Source of the DNA: Catonia carolina
Taxonomy: Eukaryota > Arthropoda > Insecta > Hemiptera > Achilidae
Direction: 5' to 3'
NCBI GenBank assembly: GCA_035578175.1
Contig: JAQMRL010000003.1
Location: forward strand, 90,994,469 to 91,058,468
Length of the DNA stretch: 64,000 bases
Positions 23,160-36,064 of this stretch are shown here, piece after piece. The position numbers were made by a program, and so were the translations under genes. The notes under the pieces were generated by a model. That model saw only the letters and a program-made list of their open reading frames with translations. It did not search any database and was not told where the DNA came from. Each line of letters starts with the position of its first letter. The stretch's first letter is position 1.

Positions 23160-26100
23160 AATGTTTATATAATTTAATTTTTCTATTCTTGTATCAAAGA
23201 GTACCTTTATATTTTAGGTCTAAAAGGTTAATTCCTAAAATTCCTCGGGGAATACTGTTGTAGTTATCGTTGTTGGTACTGAAAACTTTAATATTAAATT
23301 ACATTCCAATCGGTGAAATAAAATTTTCTTTGGAACGACTAACGCGCACGTGTAAAGAATGATATAGGCATCATTTTTTTAAATAAATACGTGTTTTTAC
23401 TTTACGGGATATCATTACGTGATAATCATTCACTTCTAAGTTTTTCCACGACCGCGTGCTTTCTTACACTACATTTAGAATTACCAGTCAAGAAAAAGTA
23501 AAAACAATACAAATCTTTTGTAGTGTGCCAATAAGTTTATTCAGCAACAATATAGGTAACTAAAAGCCCATTTGCAGAGTTAACTAAACACAAAGTTTAT
23601 GCATCAAATTACCTAAACTATGTAAAACTTAACTCTAACTTTATGTTAGTTTTCAAATAAAATACAAGTTAACTATTAATACTATATTTGGAAAACGTTA
23701 CTTTGATAATGGTAAGTACTTAATGAAAATGGATATATATTATTATTAATATAATAGGATATGTACGATTTCAGAATATGCAATTAATTTAATCACCAGA
23801 TAACACAATTCTAAAGCTATTATTTACACTAATTACAAATACGTATTTATACCATTTTACAATTAAAGTTTACTCTTGAAGTTATAATCAAAAAATTATT
23901 ACTCCTGGTTTTCAGTGAGTAGCAACAGAACTACCGATCTTCAAATTTATTTTAATTATTTAGCGTTTTTCATTAGAATTCCTCCTAACCGTGACAGTAG
24001 AAACTTAGTAAGTCATATATAAGAATATTTATTAATAATAGTAACAGTTTATTTTTAAAAAATACAATTTTATAACTTAGTTTTATTTAATTTCTATCAT
24101 TATGTAGCTTACACAATCATCTCTATCATCACATTCATCCCACAACAGCGGAAGAAAAAATATCCAAATATGATTAAAATGCAATATACCAGGATGTGTA
24201 TAATATTGTGAGAAAGTGTCGCTAAGGAAAGAGAGTTCGAGAATGGCCGAGAGTTTAAAAATGTTAACGTAAACAATAAGAGTAAAAAATAGGGGTTTCT
24301 TTTATATAACATACTATAGAAAATTTTTAATAAAAAACAAGTTAACAAGAATCTGAAAAAAACTCCGGTACAATACGATATACATTACACACTAATATAT
24401 AATAATTTAAAACAAAATTTTGACAAATACAAATTTTAAACCTGAAAACTCGGTCCAATCTTTCTTACATTCCCCATTTAGTTTCAGCTCAGTAAGCCCT
24501 CTTGAACAAGATCATATGATCTTAACTGACATTATCGGTTGGGATTTCTGAATAATTTATTGTCTGGACAAATAAGCCCAACTACTTAAGACCTTTATTG
24601 TTTGCCCCGAAGGTCCCTCACAACAAAGTAGGTTAAATCCCTTGAGTCCTCTCGTCTTAAACAAGGTTCAACCAAACCCAAGCGATAATACTGAGTACAA
24701 TTGAAATATTAATGAGTTCTCCGAATGAGAGGATCACTTAAAGGCTATCTTTATTGCAAAATATTTTTGAATAGAATACCTCAAATGAAATTATAACCAT
24801 CTTTAATATTCATTAAAATAATAAAATAAAGTTCATAGTTACTGAAAGAAGGACTAATTGTACAAGCACACAGGATAATGATTATATTATATTGGATGCG
24901 CTTGGAAAAGATGGACATCGCAGCTTCTTAAAAAAATGATGTTACCAGGTATGAAGTCGGAAAAGGCCAGAAGACATAACCTGTATTCTTCATGAAAATT
25001 AATGAACGATAAGTAAAATGATTAGTTAGATGTAAGATTTTAAGAACTTAATTTGACCAAATATTATTTCTAAAATGGCTTCATATACAGAGTCCATCGC
25101 TACAAAAATAAGCTTGAAGCGAACCATATTTACTTAACTATTTACTAAGTTGAATGAGGGAAGAACTTCTTTTTACCTGACCTAAATACTCACGTTTTTA
25201 TTTAGGAATATTAATTTATTTAGAAATAACCATTAAATAACTGGTATGGTGGATGATTAAAGAAAATTTTAAACAAAACACTTAGACATTAACATTTCTC
25301 TTACTGGAAAGAAAGAATTCAGCTAACTATATAATAAACTTAGGTACTTTTTATCATCTTTCTCATTACGTAAAATTTAATTTTCTCATAGAAAGCAGGG
25401 TAACGGTGCATTTCATAAAGACCCAAAGATTGAGGTGGTTGAGGCTTATTGAGACAATGTGAAGATAGTAATATACTCTCATTTTATTAGTTACACCGAA
25501 ACATGTTAGTAAAATATAAAATCATATAATTTCAACGTGCAAAACAAACAAGATAGCAACTGTAAATAATTACAATATTTTTATAAAAGAAATACAAATT
25601 GATTTTTATTTAATTTTTTAATAAAATTATTTAATTTCAAAGCGATTACAGTTAATAAAACAACTTCAAATAATAAAATACCAAGTAAATAATGTATAAA
25701 AACTTTTATATTCTAATGAGAGATTAAATAGATTTTTAACATAATATTTAATGTATTTTACGTGCAAAAAAGGTTTTAATTATGTTTAAATACACGCATT
25801 TTTAAGGAAATCCTACTTTATACCAGTAAATACTGTACTCGAGCACGAAGAACACGAATGAACGACCTATATTAAAAGACGAACATAAGCCTAGAAGAGC
25901 GAAGGAGAGAAAGCGATGGAAAGTAAATACAAAAGAGAGGAAAATTTACAATATTCACGTAAAGAGAGAAAAACTTGAACCACACCCTCATAACTCGCAT
26001 AGGCCTGTACACATAAAAGGGAGAAAATTGAAATACTGTTATTTGTAGAATGTTTATCTCAATACAACACCAAACCTACTACTATGTACATATAAATTTC

Positions 26101-26940
26101 AGTTCATGCATAAACTGTTGCATAAACAATACCAAAACTCAATTTTCAACTAAGTACTATGTGTGACAAAATGTTAACGGTTTCAAATCTTCACCAAGCC
26201 ACTAATATTCCCCATATAGTCTCCAATAGTGTTTAACCAAATGATTTGATTAAACATTTCAGAAAATGTAGTTTTAATATACTATTTAAATAAAATTTTA
26301 CATAAGCGAGTAAATAAAATAAACTACATCTAATATAATAAAGATGCATTTTAAAAATCTGTGTGAATGAAAGATCTAGAGAAGTGTGAAGAAAAATTTG
26401 TGGAAAGTTTGTGCAATTTTCTGTATCACTTATAAAAATATCTTTATAAAATCTTCACGAAAAGGAGAATACAGCGCAAAATAAAGTATACGGTTTATAG
26501 TGTAGTCATAAATGTAGTACATACAGTAGTACTGTAGTAGTGTGGCTACATTACCGACTGTAGTAATAGTATACATACATCACTGAGAATGCGCATTGTG
26601 ATGGGCCATCTATCAAGTCGCAAGTCCCTGTGGAGGTGATTAACTTGTTTCGTTCTATTTCCTTCCCGGTGGAAGTAAGAAATTCGTTGGCATTTTCACA
26701 GTAGATTGTTCGTAAATGCAAGTGGATTAAAATTAATATTGCCTTATATAATACCTTTGACAACAAGTCGTGGTTAATGAAGTTTCTTTTACAAAAATTA
26801 TCTTAACTTCATAACGAAAAATATTGTGTGATTGTAAAAACTTTTATTTTTTCATATTTAAGAAATTTAAGTATTTTGGCATCAATTAATTTAAACACAC
26901 CGAATATAAATTTTATTTACAAATCTTGAATATAACAAGA
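23160..26940. other. Long AT-rich stretch without recognised gene
   Basis: Nothing supported over 3.8 kb. A slightly CG-richer patch at about 26560-26720 has a 71-codon minus-strand frame (26551-26766) of unknown nature. No long frame, terminal repeats or tRNA-like blocks were identified elsewhere. Confidence 0.45.
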
Positions 26941-26954
26941 GTGTAGTATATTTT

Positions 26955-27695
26955 ATGGTTTTTTTATTTATTTTTTTATTTATGAAATTCACAATCTGTT
27001 AGAAACAATCAGTGAATGTGATATCACAAAATTTGAGAAAAATTAACATGGTACAAAAACGTGAGTGGAGACACAGTCCAGTGACAGAACTCCGGCGTGA
27101 ATAGACAAGTGTAGCATTTAGAACATTGTAATAGATAGTCAATTACAGTACTACGTTAGTAGATGAGGTCCCGGCTCCATCGACGTTTCAGACGTCTTAT
27201 TGGATTGTTTGGTAGAGTCTGCGTAGCCAGATTTGAGATCAATGGGTTATGGTGGTTTACGAGTTTCTTCCTAAATTTTGTATATAGTTTTAAGAAAACG
27301 TCATTTATGTAGTGTACGTTTAGGTCTGAGTGTAGCGTTCTATTGGTTACATATGGGGCGTTAACTATCCTCCGTAAAAACTTTGATTGGAAACGCTGAA
27401 TCTTTGCCAATACCGATGGTTTTGCACAGCAGTAAAGCTGACTGGCATAGCTCCATATTGGTCGAAGGTAGGAGTTGTAAATGGTTAATTTGGACGTAGT
27501 TGGTAACTTGGATTTGCGTGAAAGGAGTCTGTACAACTGTTCGAACCTGTCCTGGAGTGCCTTTCTCGTTTTATTTACGTGTACATTCCATGTGAGCCTC
27601 TTATCTAGATACAAACCTAGATAACGGACAGATTCAGAAGTGTAAAGTTGAGTGTCATAAAGAAACAAAGGAGGACAGATACGTTTACGCAGGGT
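26955..27695 (-). mobile_element. Jockey-type LINE tail, copy A
   Basis: A 5'-truncated LINE carrying the end of the RT ORF, a 3' UTR of about 190 bp and an A-rich tail (T-rich on plus at 26960-26985). A second copy lies at 53575-54017 in the opposite direction with closely matching coding end and 3' UTR. Confidence 0.8.
27156..27668 (-). pseudogene. Jockey-type reverse transcriptase C-terminus
   Basis: An open frame with the thumb motif VRYLGLYLDKRLTWNVHVN, then LRPIWSYASQLYCCAKPS and IQRFQSKFLRRIVNAPYVTN, ending NPIRRLKRRWSRDLIY. This is the usual C-terminal pattern of Jockey-clade LINEs. The catalytic YADD box and endonuclease are absent. The frame continues open to about 27695 upstream with no valid start, so this is a truncated element and not a gene. 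The remaining frame is undamaged, which suggests a fairly recent insertion. Confidence 0.85.
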
Positions 27696-27699
27696 ATTT

Positions 27700-29640
27700 T
27701 ATTTTATGGTTAACATAATTATTTTAATTTTTGATTGTACCGAATTAAGCAACCTAAATCACCTGAAGGTCCTAAATTGAATTTTAATAAATATATTAAA
27801 CCCTCCATTGGTAGACCCAATAAGAATATTCACTGACTAGACAGTAATATTCACTGTAATTTACAATAGCTGATGACGTGCATAAGTGTGCTGAGAAGCA
27901 TGAAGGTAGTTTTCACGACAATATCAACACTGAAGCACTTTAACTGCTACAAATTTCAACTGTTGTCTATCAACTTAAAATGTAAATGAGAACAGACTTA
28001 CATAAATAAATCTGTAATATATAATTTACAGATCAAAACCAGCAGATAAGATTATGTAAGTTATAAATAGGAGATACTGTACAATAGAAATAATTATAGA
28101 ATAAGTGCTATCACCTGTGGGTGACTGCTTAATGATGTGAGGAGGGGCCAATATCACGAAAGGAGAATGGTTCGTTAGTTTTAAATTACTAGTGACAGTA
28201 AACTTTAAATTAAATATATTTTAAATTTAATTTATAAATATAAAATCGGAGCTTATGGAAGAGGCCATTAGAAAGATCTGCAGAGAATTTAAAATCAATA
28301 TAGGATATTCAGTCCAAACTTATAAAATTTATTTTTCTGACGCTCGTTTTCAAGGGTAGTGTGGATCCTTATCCTAAGCATTGTTAATGTTTGTACCTTT
28401 TTCTCAGCAACCACTACAGCTACAATTTTTGTTTGTATAAAAGGCCACTCTTTGGTACATAATTTGAATGTATAGCATTTAATTCTGGTAAGAATTCTAA
28501 TTTTCACAATATTTTTAAAAAGACACCATTTTTTTCATCGAAAAATTTTTTTCTCCCACAATTTTCAATATTTAAAAAAACGGCTCATTCAATCAGTAGA
28601 ACTGGATGATTAACATACTCCATAAAAATTACAGCCTTGTACCTTTTGTGGAAGCTGAGAAAAAGGTACATAAAGTTCTAAAAATGACGTTTTGAGATAT
28701 TCGCGTTTAAAGTATGAGAAAAAAACAGACCACAACAAAAATAGTACAGGTTATAAACTATTAGGTTATACTGCCAACCTATGAATAAATAAAAGATAGA
28801 CAGCAGTGTGAAAAAATAGTATAATACGAAAAATATCAATCGAATGGGAAAATTATTTTGTAAAATTTTGTGACAGATGGCAAAATCAGCTTAAACATAA
28901 TATCTCAAAAAAAAAATACGAGTAAAATATTTTCTAGTTGACATAGCAACATGATTCTAACGCCATTTTTTTGAAACGCACAATTCAAACTATATTTCTA
29001 ACGAAAAAACGAAAAATCAATTTTTAAAAATTTTTTCATTCTACACTCCCCTTAATGTAAGCAATAAAATCCTCTACCATGGTTTCAATATTCCTGCAGT
29101 AAAAGAACTAGCTGTGTCACTCTGCCGCAAATTTCACTTTTGACTAAATACACAACCCCCCCCCCCCCACCAATTAACCTGTTGTAACTGTAACACCCAA
29201 CCTACGGATTCTAAAAACAAAATAGAACATAGATCTCCTGATCTGAAAACTGACTGTCACCCATAGTTCATACATGAAAATATGTCATCGGATGCCTCTT
29301 ATTCCAGAAATAAAATTGTCCACCACTCTTTAAATAATATTTATATCACAAACGGAAATTTTGAAGCTTAGTGTACACTACCACATTTAAAATCAAGGAC
29401 GAAGATATATTTAGTTTATTATTTATATTTTTCTTCTTATCGTCAAGTACATAAATTATGTATATAACTTGTTACGCCGTCCAGCTCTCAAGAATTTTCA
29501 CCTTTTCCTTTGCCATCCTAAGTTCTCTCTACCCCTCGGGATTTGTTACTTAAGTTACTGTTTATAGGAAGCATATTTGTAAAGTATGAGTTGTAATTAA
29601 GAGTCGTTTGGTCATAAAAAATTATTTAAGAAACATTTCA
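27700..29640. other. Stretch without gene; inverted repeats and poly-C
   Basis: Nothing coding. A 16-bp perfect inverted repeat pair (GTACCTTTTTCTCAGC at 28393-28408, its complement at 28654-28669) is present, with a run of 13 C at 29156-29168. The 70-codon minus frame at 28295-28507 lies over this and has no recognised domain. Confidence 0.45.
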
Positions 29641-29649
29641 TTTACTGTT

Positions 29650-30055
29650 TCAGTTTCCCACAAACCTACTTCACTTTTCTGTACAGTTCTTGTCACATCT
29701 AAGTATTGTTCGTGACGCTACACCAGCTTCGTTAAGCCATTTTCATAAAGGTTTGTCGCCTAGAATTAAACCAGTTGACAACGGGAATATTGAATTCTTC
29801 AAACTAATGTTCACCAAACAACTGTTTCAAGTGCAGGAAGAGGAAATAGTCGATAGGTGCAAGGTTGGGACTGTTGGGTGGATGGTCAAAATATTCTCAA
29901 CCAAATTTTGAATCTTCTTCTTGGTTTGGGCAGTGGTGCGAGGAAGCGCGCTGTCATGGAGGACTATTCCGAACGGCAGTTTCCCATACCGTCGATTTCG
30001 GATCGCACGACTCAGTTTGAAAAGCGATTCGGAGTACTTATCAGCTTTCACTAAG
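29650..30055 (-). pseudogene. Mariner transposase C-terminal fragment
   Basis: Minus strand reads FGIVLHDSALPRTTAQTKKK, corresponding to the mariner HDNARPHTA catalytic region. An eroded SPDL block and the C-terminal WLNEAGV...LRCDKNC region follow. Frameshifts are present and no terminal inverted repeats were found. It is a different subfamily from the element at 22.4 kb. Confidence 0.6.
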
Positions 30056-30145
30056 CTAATCCAACATTCTAAGAAATCAACCGAAAACGGTAGCTATCAT
30101 TTTCCGACTTAAATACTTGATTTTTTTTATTTTCGTGAAGTTAAA

Positions 30146-30153
30146 TGACGTCA
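30146..30153. promoter_or_regulatory. CRE palindrome TGACGTCA
   Basis: A perfect CREB/ATF-type octamer 50 bp upstream of the SINE-B copy. It stands alone with no other promoter sign, so it may be chance. Confidence 0.2.
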
Positions 30154-30203
30154 CTGGATTGGCTTTTGTTTTGCTTGTGCATTAATTTAGAATACACATG
30201 TCT

Positions 30204-30577
30204 TCCCATAACAGGGTGAAGTGTTATATTGTTGCACTAGATCTGCTAATTCCAGGGCTACAAAAATAGTTCTGTTTCTTATCACATGGTTAGCCAATTA
30301 AATGACTGAAGCATTTAAGAACAGAAGAGGTAGAGGTGTAAAAGGCACTTATCAGCGTTATCTCTTCTGAAAGTAATAAATTTCATTATACAGCCAGGCC
30401 TTGTTATGAATGAAGTGAAGGTGTCATTTGCAGGGTGTAAAATAGATGCATTTTGGAGAGCCCGGCATGCTGATAAGCATACTTTTTCACTTAGTGAGGA
30501 AGGCAACGGTAAACCTCTTCACTCCTCGTTTTACTTAGTTCAAACCAGCCTTTCGGCTGATGACCTAAACAACATAA
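30204..30577 (+). mobile_element. SINE-B copy, forward
   Basis: Orientation is set by the 3' end TTTCGGCTGATGACCTAAAC followed by AAC units. The copy is flanked by short direct repeats ATGTCT (30198-30203, 30578-30583). The body contains AGTGAGGAAGGCAACGG, then TAAACC, resembling 3' modules of some animal RTE-type LINEs. There is no tRNA-like head, so the promoter is unknown; it may be a LINE 3' fragment moved in trans. A 60-codon sense frame lies at 30406-30588. Confidence 0.7.
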
Positions 30578-30589
30578 ATGTCTCATAAC

Positions 30590-32110
30590 CTGTAACAATA
30601 TAGGAAAACAAGAGGGTGGAACTCAAGACTGCCGTTGTCAACTGGTTTAATTCTGACGGCAAATTTCTATACCGAAAGGTTAAAACACCTCGTGCAGCGC
30701 TACAAAGTGCTTAAAAGTGTAACGTGACTGTAAAAAATGAAGTAAATTTCCAGAAAACTAAAACCGGTAATAAAAAATTGTTTATAGCAAATATATAGCT
30801 ATCTTTTATGACCTAATGGCACTTACTTTATAAAATATTCCTCCTAATTTTATGACTGAAATAAAGATTATGTATTATTATATTAAATACACAAATACCG
30901 ACAATACTATTATATTAAATACATACCTTGTTTACAGTAGTAGTTAACTGAATGAAACAAATTACCCACAAAATTAATTATTACAGATTTAGAATAAATT
31001 AATAAACTGGATATAATTGATATCTTCCAAAATATTTATTTAACTAATGTAAAATATAATATAACATTGAATTAACGGTGTTCGAACAACAGTGCCAGTG
31101 ACGGTAAAAACAGTGTGAAATTCTAATTCAGACACCTGAACCACAGAGAATTAAACGGTGTATGATTATTAACATTAGTGAGAGAATACTAATGAAAATT
31201 ACTTTAATCACAAACACCAATAAATTTGTATAAACTCAACATGAGTATTATAATAATAATTAGTGTTCTGGTACAGTGTTCAAATGCTTTCATAATGTAA
31301 CTAACAGAATATATTTCATGGTATAACAATAGACGATAATTATTAAAGGTCGTACAGTATTTGTAGTTTAATTGCAACACCTATGACGATTACAAACAAA
31401 CAAAATTGTTCAAATGTTGTCTCATTATTGCACTACTGTATTTAAAATATTAGAGATATAAAAAGTTTCTGGGAATGGAATATCCAGAAAAGCAATAGAT
31501 AAAGTTTACCTGATACTTGCACATAATTAATGACGTTTTATTATTTAAAACAATACCTAATCTTCGACGCTTTAAAGAAAATACAAAAAATTTAACTGCA
31601 ACATTACGAAATAAATTTAGAGTTTTCGTATGTTCCTTGTCCCTGTGACACCCAAAAAACATATTTAATCTCAGGTAATTGTCGTTCAATTCACATTTCT
31701 TCCTTCTAATTCTAAAACCTATCAGATTATCTCTAAAAATTTAGACAGCCAAATCCTTACAGATGTTTTCAAACAATTTTGAACTACTAGATTAACGAAA
31801 CTGTGTAACATTTTTTTTAAATTTTATCAAATAAGATTTTAAATACAACATATGAGTAAAATAATTCTAAAATTTAATACGTTGTTTTTAAAAAATATCT
31901 CATTAAGATTCTACATCATGTATGCCAAGAAACAAAACAGAACATTAGAATATTTTGAAAAACAATGCAAACTGAAAAAAAATAAATTTTGACACAATAT
32001 CTTACAAAAGGATCCTTGTAATTGGTTCTACAACATTAGTTTCGTACTAGTTCACGAAATATTAGTCACATTGGCAAATTAAATTTTTTTTAAATTAATT
32101 AATCTAACAA
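30590..32110. other. AT-rich stretch, nothing recognised
   Basis: No supported features. The frame at 31450-31689 (minus) has no recognisable domain. Confidence 0.45.
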
Positions 32111-32116
32111 AAGAAT

Positions 32117-32800
32117 TGTGTAAAACACCCATACGACTTTTTCTTGACAATGTTAATATTAAAAAAAACGTAGTTCAAACGTGGGTGGATGACGCTAAAT
32201 AAAAATTAATTTATGTCGAACTTTCGTTCTGGTGAGTAAAATATAGAAATTTACAAATTGATGGTAAAGTAATCTTGGTAGTGAAAAACGCTTAAAATAA
32301 AAGTTGAAGTTCTTTTAATTTTCTACAGTATTGGTTATAACATACACTTTTGCTCTAGAATGCACAGTAACCCCGCAATCTCAGAAAGAGGTTACCACGA
32401 AAAGCCCTCCACAAATTTAAGTAGACATGCCCTTTATTTCATCCTGTAGAGCACATAAAATTTAGTATATGAAGTGGCTTTAAAAGGAATCCTAGGAGCA
32501 GTTTTTAAGAAAATTACAGCAATGTAAACCTCCCACAAATAAACGACAACTTCCTGTGAACCGATTTTGAATCGGTGTTTTGTGGTATCTAACTTAAGTT
32601 TCAATTGTTAACTTCGTACAATTTTCCATTTTTGAGTTGTTTTGCACATGTAAACACACAGACCAGTAGGTAAAACTATATGTTTGGGCTAAGGAAGATC
32701 TAAAACGTGTATTTCTGGTGAAACCTCAATTTCTATTCAACATGAAAACATAACTTTCCTTACAAATATTTTATATTGGGCAAGAAGGAGCGAGAGAGAA
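32117..32800 (+). repeat. Rep1 element copy, short and degraded
   Basis: Starts near GTGTAAAACACCCATACGAC, then TTTTTCTTGAC, and ends near GGGCAAGAAGGAGCGAGAGA. It retains the CTTCCTGTGAACCGATTTTG block and a much reduced CA site (ACACACAGACCAGTAGG, about 32654-32670). Confidence 0.6.
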
Positions 32801-32804
32801 AAAT

Positions 32805-33536
32805 AACTAACCACTTCCATAGCCAAGCCGAACAAATCTGGATTAGAATATTGGCCAGAGTTGGGAAATAAACTATTAAATTTTAATATTTCAGTGTTTT
32901 TACTAGTGATTCAGACTGTGATGATACTTTAACCATAGAAAAACTAAAAACGTATCACAAAAGAATAATATTTCAAACATTACCACTTAACGTGTTTTTT
33001 CTAAATTTTGTTAAACTGTAATCAAAGCATGATTTTCTTTTGAAGCTTGTTGCAGAAAATATCCTTTACTTTGTAGTCTTGTTTGTGTAATGATTGTGTC
33101 AAACGACATCTTTTATTGTACAATTGGAACTGCTCATTGTTTGTTGTTCAAATTGTTAATTTATATAAAACTTCAATGTTACAAAAGTTAATTGTACGTT
33201 AACAATTTGATATTAATAATATTACCTTTATTAAGAAAAAATTTTAGTATACAAAAGATTTCGGATACTTTGTAATGATACATAGTAATTTACGTAACCT
33301 CGTAGGCGTACTTTTTGTAACGGATTTTTCATATGCAACAAAAGGCTACTGTTTTACATATACATCAAACTGAATAAACACAACTCTATGGTGTTAGTGA
33401 CGCAATTTGTACTATACTAACCAAAAGTAAAGATCCTAGGTTTAAAATGCAGCGCTACGATCAAGATTGTGTGTTTCTTCAGAATAACCAATAACATTTA
33501 TAATTATAAACCATTAACATTTCTAATAATCATATA
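32805..33536. other. AT-rich spacer
   Basis: Nothing recognised between the Rep1 copy and the SINE-B copy. Confidence 0.5.
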
Positions 33537-33547
33537 ATTAAAAAGAT

Positions 33548-33943
33548 GCGTTGTTATTTAGGTCATCAGCCGAAAGGCTGGTTTGAACCTGTAGAGGTTT
33601 TACTAAGTATAAAAAGGAGTGTGGTGGTTTATCCTGCCTTCCTCAGTGAATGGAAAAGTACGCTTATCAGCATGCCGGGCCCTCTAAAAAGTATTTATTT
33701 TCCACTCTGCAATGACACCTTCACTTCATTCACCACAGGATCTGGCTGTATAATGAAATTCATTACTTTCAGAGGAGATAACTCTAATTAGGGTCTTTTA
33801 CACTTCTACCTCTTCTGTTCTTAAATGATTCAGTAATTTAATTGACTGACAATGTGATAAGAAACAGAAATATTTATTGTAGCCCTGCAACGAATAGATT
33901 GAGTGTAAATATTTTGACACTCCACCTGTCTGTTATGGGCAGT
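33548..33943 (-). mobile_element. SINE-B copy with 11-bp target duplication
   Basis: Flanked by perfect direct repeats ATTAAAAAGAT (33537-33547 and 33944-33954), which fix both ends: a 396-bp body. On the minus strand it runs from ACTGCCCATAACAGACAGGT to GACCTAAATAACAACGC. This copy shows that the body moves without a tRNA head. Confidence 0.85.
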
Positions 33944-34174
33944 ATTAAAAAGATATGAAAGCACTTATTAAAAATACCGTAACACGTTTTTTAATATAAA
34001 ATTAATAATCAAAAACTGTTGATTAACTGATCTTTCAATAAGAGCTCCACAGGATTTTTCGAATAACCTCAATTATTACAACAAAAAAAACAGCTAAATC
34101 TCAAATATCAAAAGTTGTATTGGATACTTAACGGAAAATGTAAATTTTTGACCCTAAATAAACAATTAATTTTA

Positions 34175-34490
34175 CAACCTATGTCAACCTATAGAATACA
34201 ACCCTGGCGTACAACGATTCACAACAATTTATACAAAGGTTTCAGTCAAAAATACTTCTAAACATCACAAACCCACATTAGTACATATCCAACTCTAATA
34301 AATAGAGACACAAACACTCTCACAGTACTACAGGATTTCAGAAGTTTATTACCAGTTACCAAACACGACTTGAAAACCATCAGAACACAGAAGCCATCAA
34401 TCTCCAAGACAAAAGTGAAACACACAGAAGACTGCAGAAACTAAACCGTACAGACTTATTTTAACTCACACGTCGAGAACAACACAACAA
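34175..34490 (+). pseudogene. LINE reverse transcriptase C-terminal fragment
   Basis: Frame-shifted remains read RFQSKILLNITNPH and, further on, FITSYQTRLENHQNTEAINL followed by QDKSETHRRLQKLNRTDLF. This is the standard C-terminus of a Jockey-group LINE, different from the family at 27 and 53.6 kb. No tail or target duplication was found. Confidence 0.65.
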
Positions 34491-35253
34491 ATTTTTAATT
34501 TATAGAGTGATGCAACGGAGTATTTCTTACTCATGATTTACATTCAGAACACATCTACTCATTGTTCTACAAAACAAATCATAGATTTACCGTAAAAATT
34601 AAAAAATTAAAGTTGAAAAATTCGTTCGATGATTTTCGAGAAAATTTAGCAATATTGATTGGTATAAAATGTTGATGGTGCTGTTTATAAGGCTTGTGAG
34701 CCCATCCTCACTATTTTACTGAAATACTACTGCAACTATTTTTCTTATCATAAGTCTGTTTATTTGTCCAACATTATTTGTTGTAGTTGATCTATAAAAA
34801 TGAGTTATCTGCCTCCAAATAGATGTATCACATACGAAACTATATTACAGTAATTCCTTGGTATCCGTGGGTTTCGGTTATCCACGGACTTTGTCCGTGG
34901 GCCTAAAACCTTAAAATACGTACGTAATCTTACCTTGTGTACACCGTACTTGGTGGGAGGTGGGGAAGTCATACAATTCCGAAAACATGTGTCAACCTAC
35001 GTGTTTGAATAAATGTTTTGGCGTTCGTATCATGTTAAGTCTCACATAGTAGTATGGCGACGGCCGCCATGAGCCAAACTAGATTTCCACGTACTGTACG
35101 TAGTGAGTGCGTCACCGGGTAACGGGGCCCCCAGTACAAACCCCACCCACAACCACCATACGTACGCCCAGACGTCATACTGTAATTTCTCATTACGTTT
35201 TCCTCCATGTGTCAATCTAACTTCTTCGTTCGTACGTACCTACAGTTCTTTGT

Positions 35254-35472
35254 TTGTTAGACGATCCTAAAACGAAGCCAAGCATTTCTTCACAAACCAT
35301 CAACGAGATCCTCAACATGGCAACGCAGCTCGCTGATCACGTGTTGGAGACGGATCCCGTCATGAAAAGGGCCCTTCAATATAAAAGGGGACTCCAGGAG
35401 CTTATAATACCATACGAAGAAGTCCACATGGACTTTGAAAAGAAGAAGAAGCAAACTGCCATAACTAACTAA
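35254..35472 (+). pseudogene. Tigger-type transposase C-terminal tail
   Basis: A 72-codon open frame, with TQLADHVLETDPVMKRALQY and EVHMDFEKKKKQTAITN at the end. Family knowledge: Tigger-like transposases end in an acidic/coiled segment and a KKKQTTxTxF-type tail. HTH and DDE domains are missing. The retained segment is undamaged. It may simply be the leftover of an internal deletion. Confidence 0.65.
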
Positions 35473-35555
35473 ATTAAATCAACTTAAAATTTTTATGCGT
35501 ACAGTACTGTATTTATTAAAAATATCCATAATTACAATAATGGTAAATTGTTCCT

Positions 35556-35906
35556 GTTGTTGTTTAGGTCATCAGCCGAAAGGCTGGTTTGAACCTGTAG
35601 AGGTTTTACTAAGTAAAACGAGGAGTGAGGTGGTTTACCATTGCCTTCCTCACTGAATGGAAAAGTACACATTTCAGCATGCCGGGCCCTCTGAAAAGCA
35701 CATATTTTCCACTCTGCAAATGACACCTTCACTTCATTCACCACAGGGTCTGGCTGTATAATGAAATTCATTACTTTCAGAAGAGATAACTCTGATTAGT
35801 GTCTTTTACACCTCTACCTCTTCTGTTCTTAAATGATTCACTCATTTAATTGGCTGACCATGTGACAAGAAACAGAACTATTTATTTTAGCCCTGCAACG
35901 AAAATG
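35556..35906 (-). mobile_element. SINE-B copy nested in the Tigger-like element
   Basis: Bounded by direct repeats TGTTCCT (35549-35555, 35907-35913). On minus it carries the frame at 35532-35771 with EEGNGKPPHSSFYLV and TSLSADDLNNN, and ends in an AAC tail (GTTGTTG on plus). It lacks the first ~45 bp of the 33.5-kb copy. It is younger than the Tigger element. Confidence 0.8.
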
Positions 35907-36064
35907 TTCCTAAAACTACGAAACACTTAGAACGACTGCAGGACTTTTCTTTCAGAACCTATCCTCCATCTTTTCGTTCATATAAGGTATCATTTTCCGC
36001 GGTTTTACGAACCGCGGTAACCCTCCGGAATATAACCCCCGCGGATACCAAGGGATTACTGTAA

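Larger units (their letters stand above)
34848..36061 (+). mobile_element. Nonautonomous Tigger-like (pogo superfamily) element
   Basis: Ends are inverted repeats: left CAGTAATTCCTTGGTATCCG, right (reverse complement) CAGTAATCCCTTGGTATCCG, one mismatch in 20. TA flanks both sides (34846-34847, 36062-36063). This is the classic Tigger terminus. The 1.2-kb element contains a CG-rich subterminal part, the last 72 codons of a transposase, and a SINE-B (35556-35906). It is an internal deletion derivative that needs transposase in trans. Confidence 0.85.
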
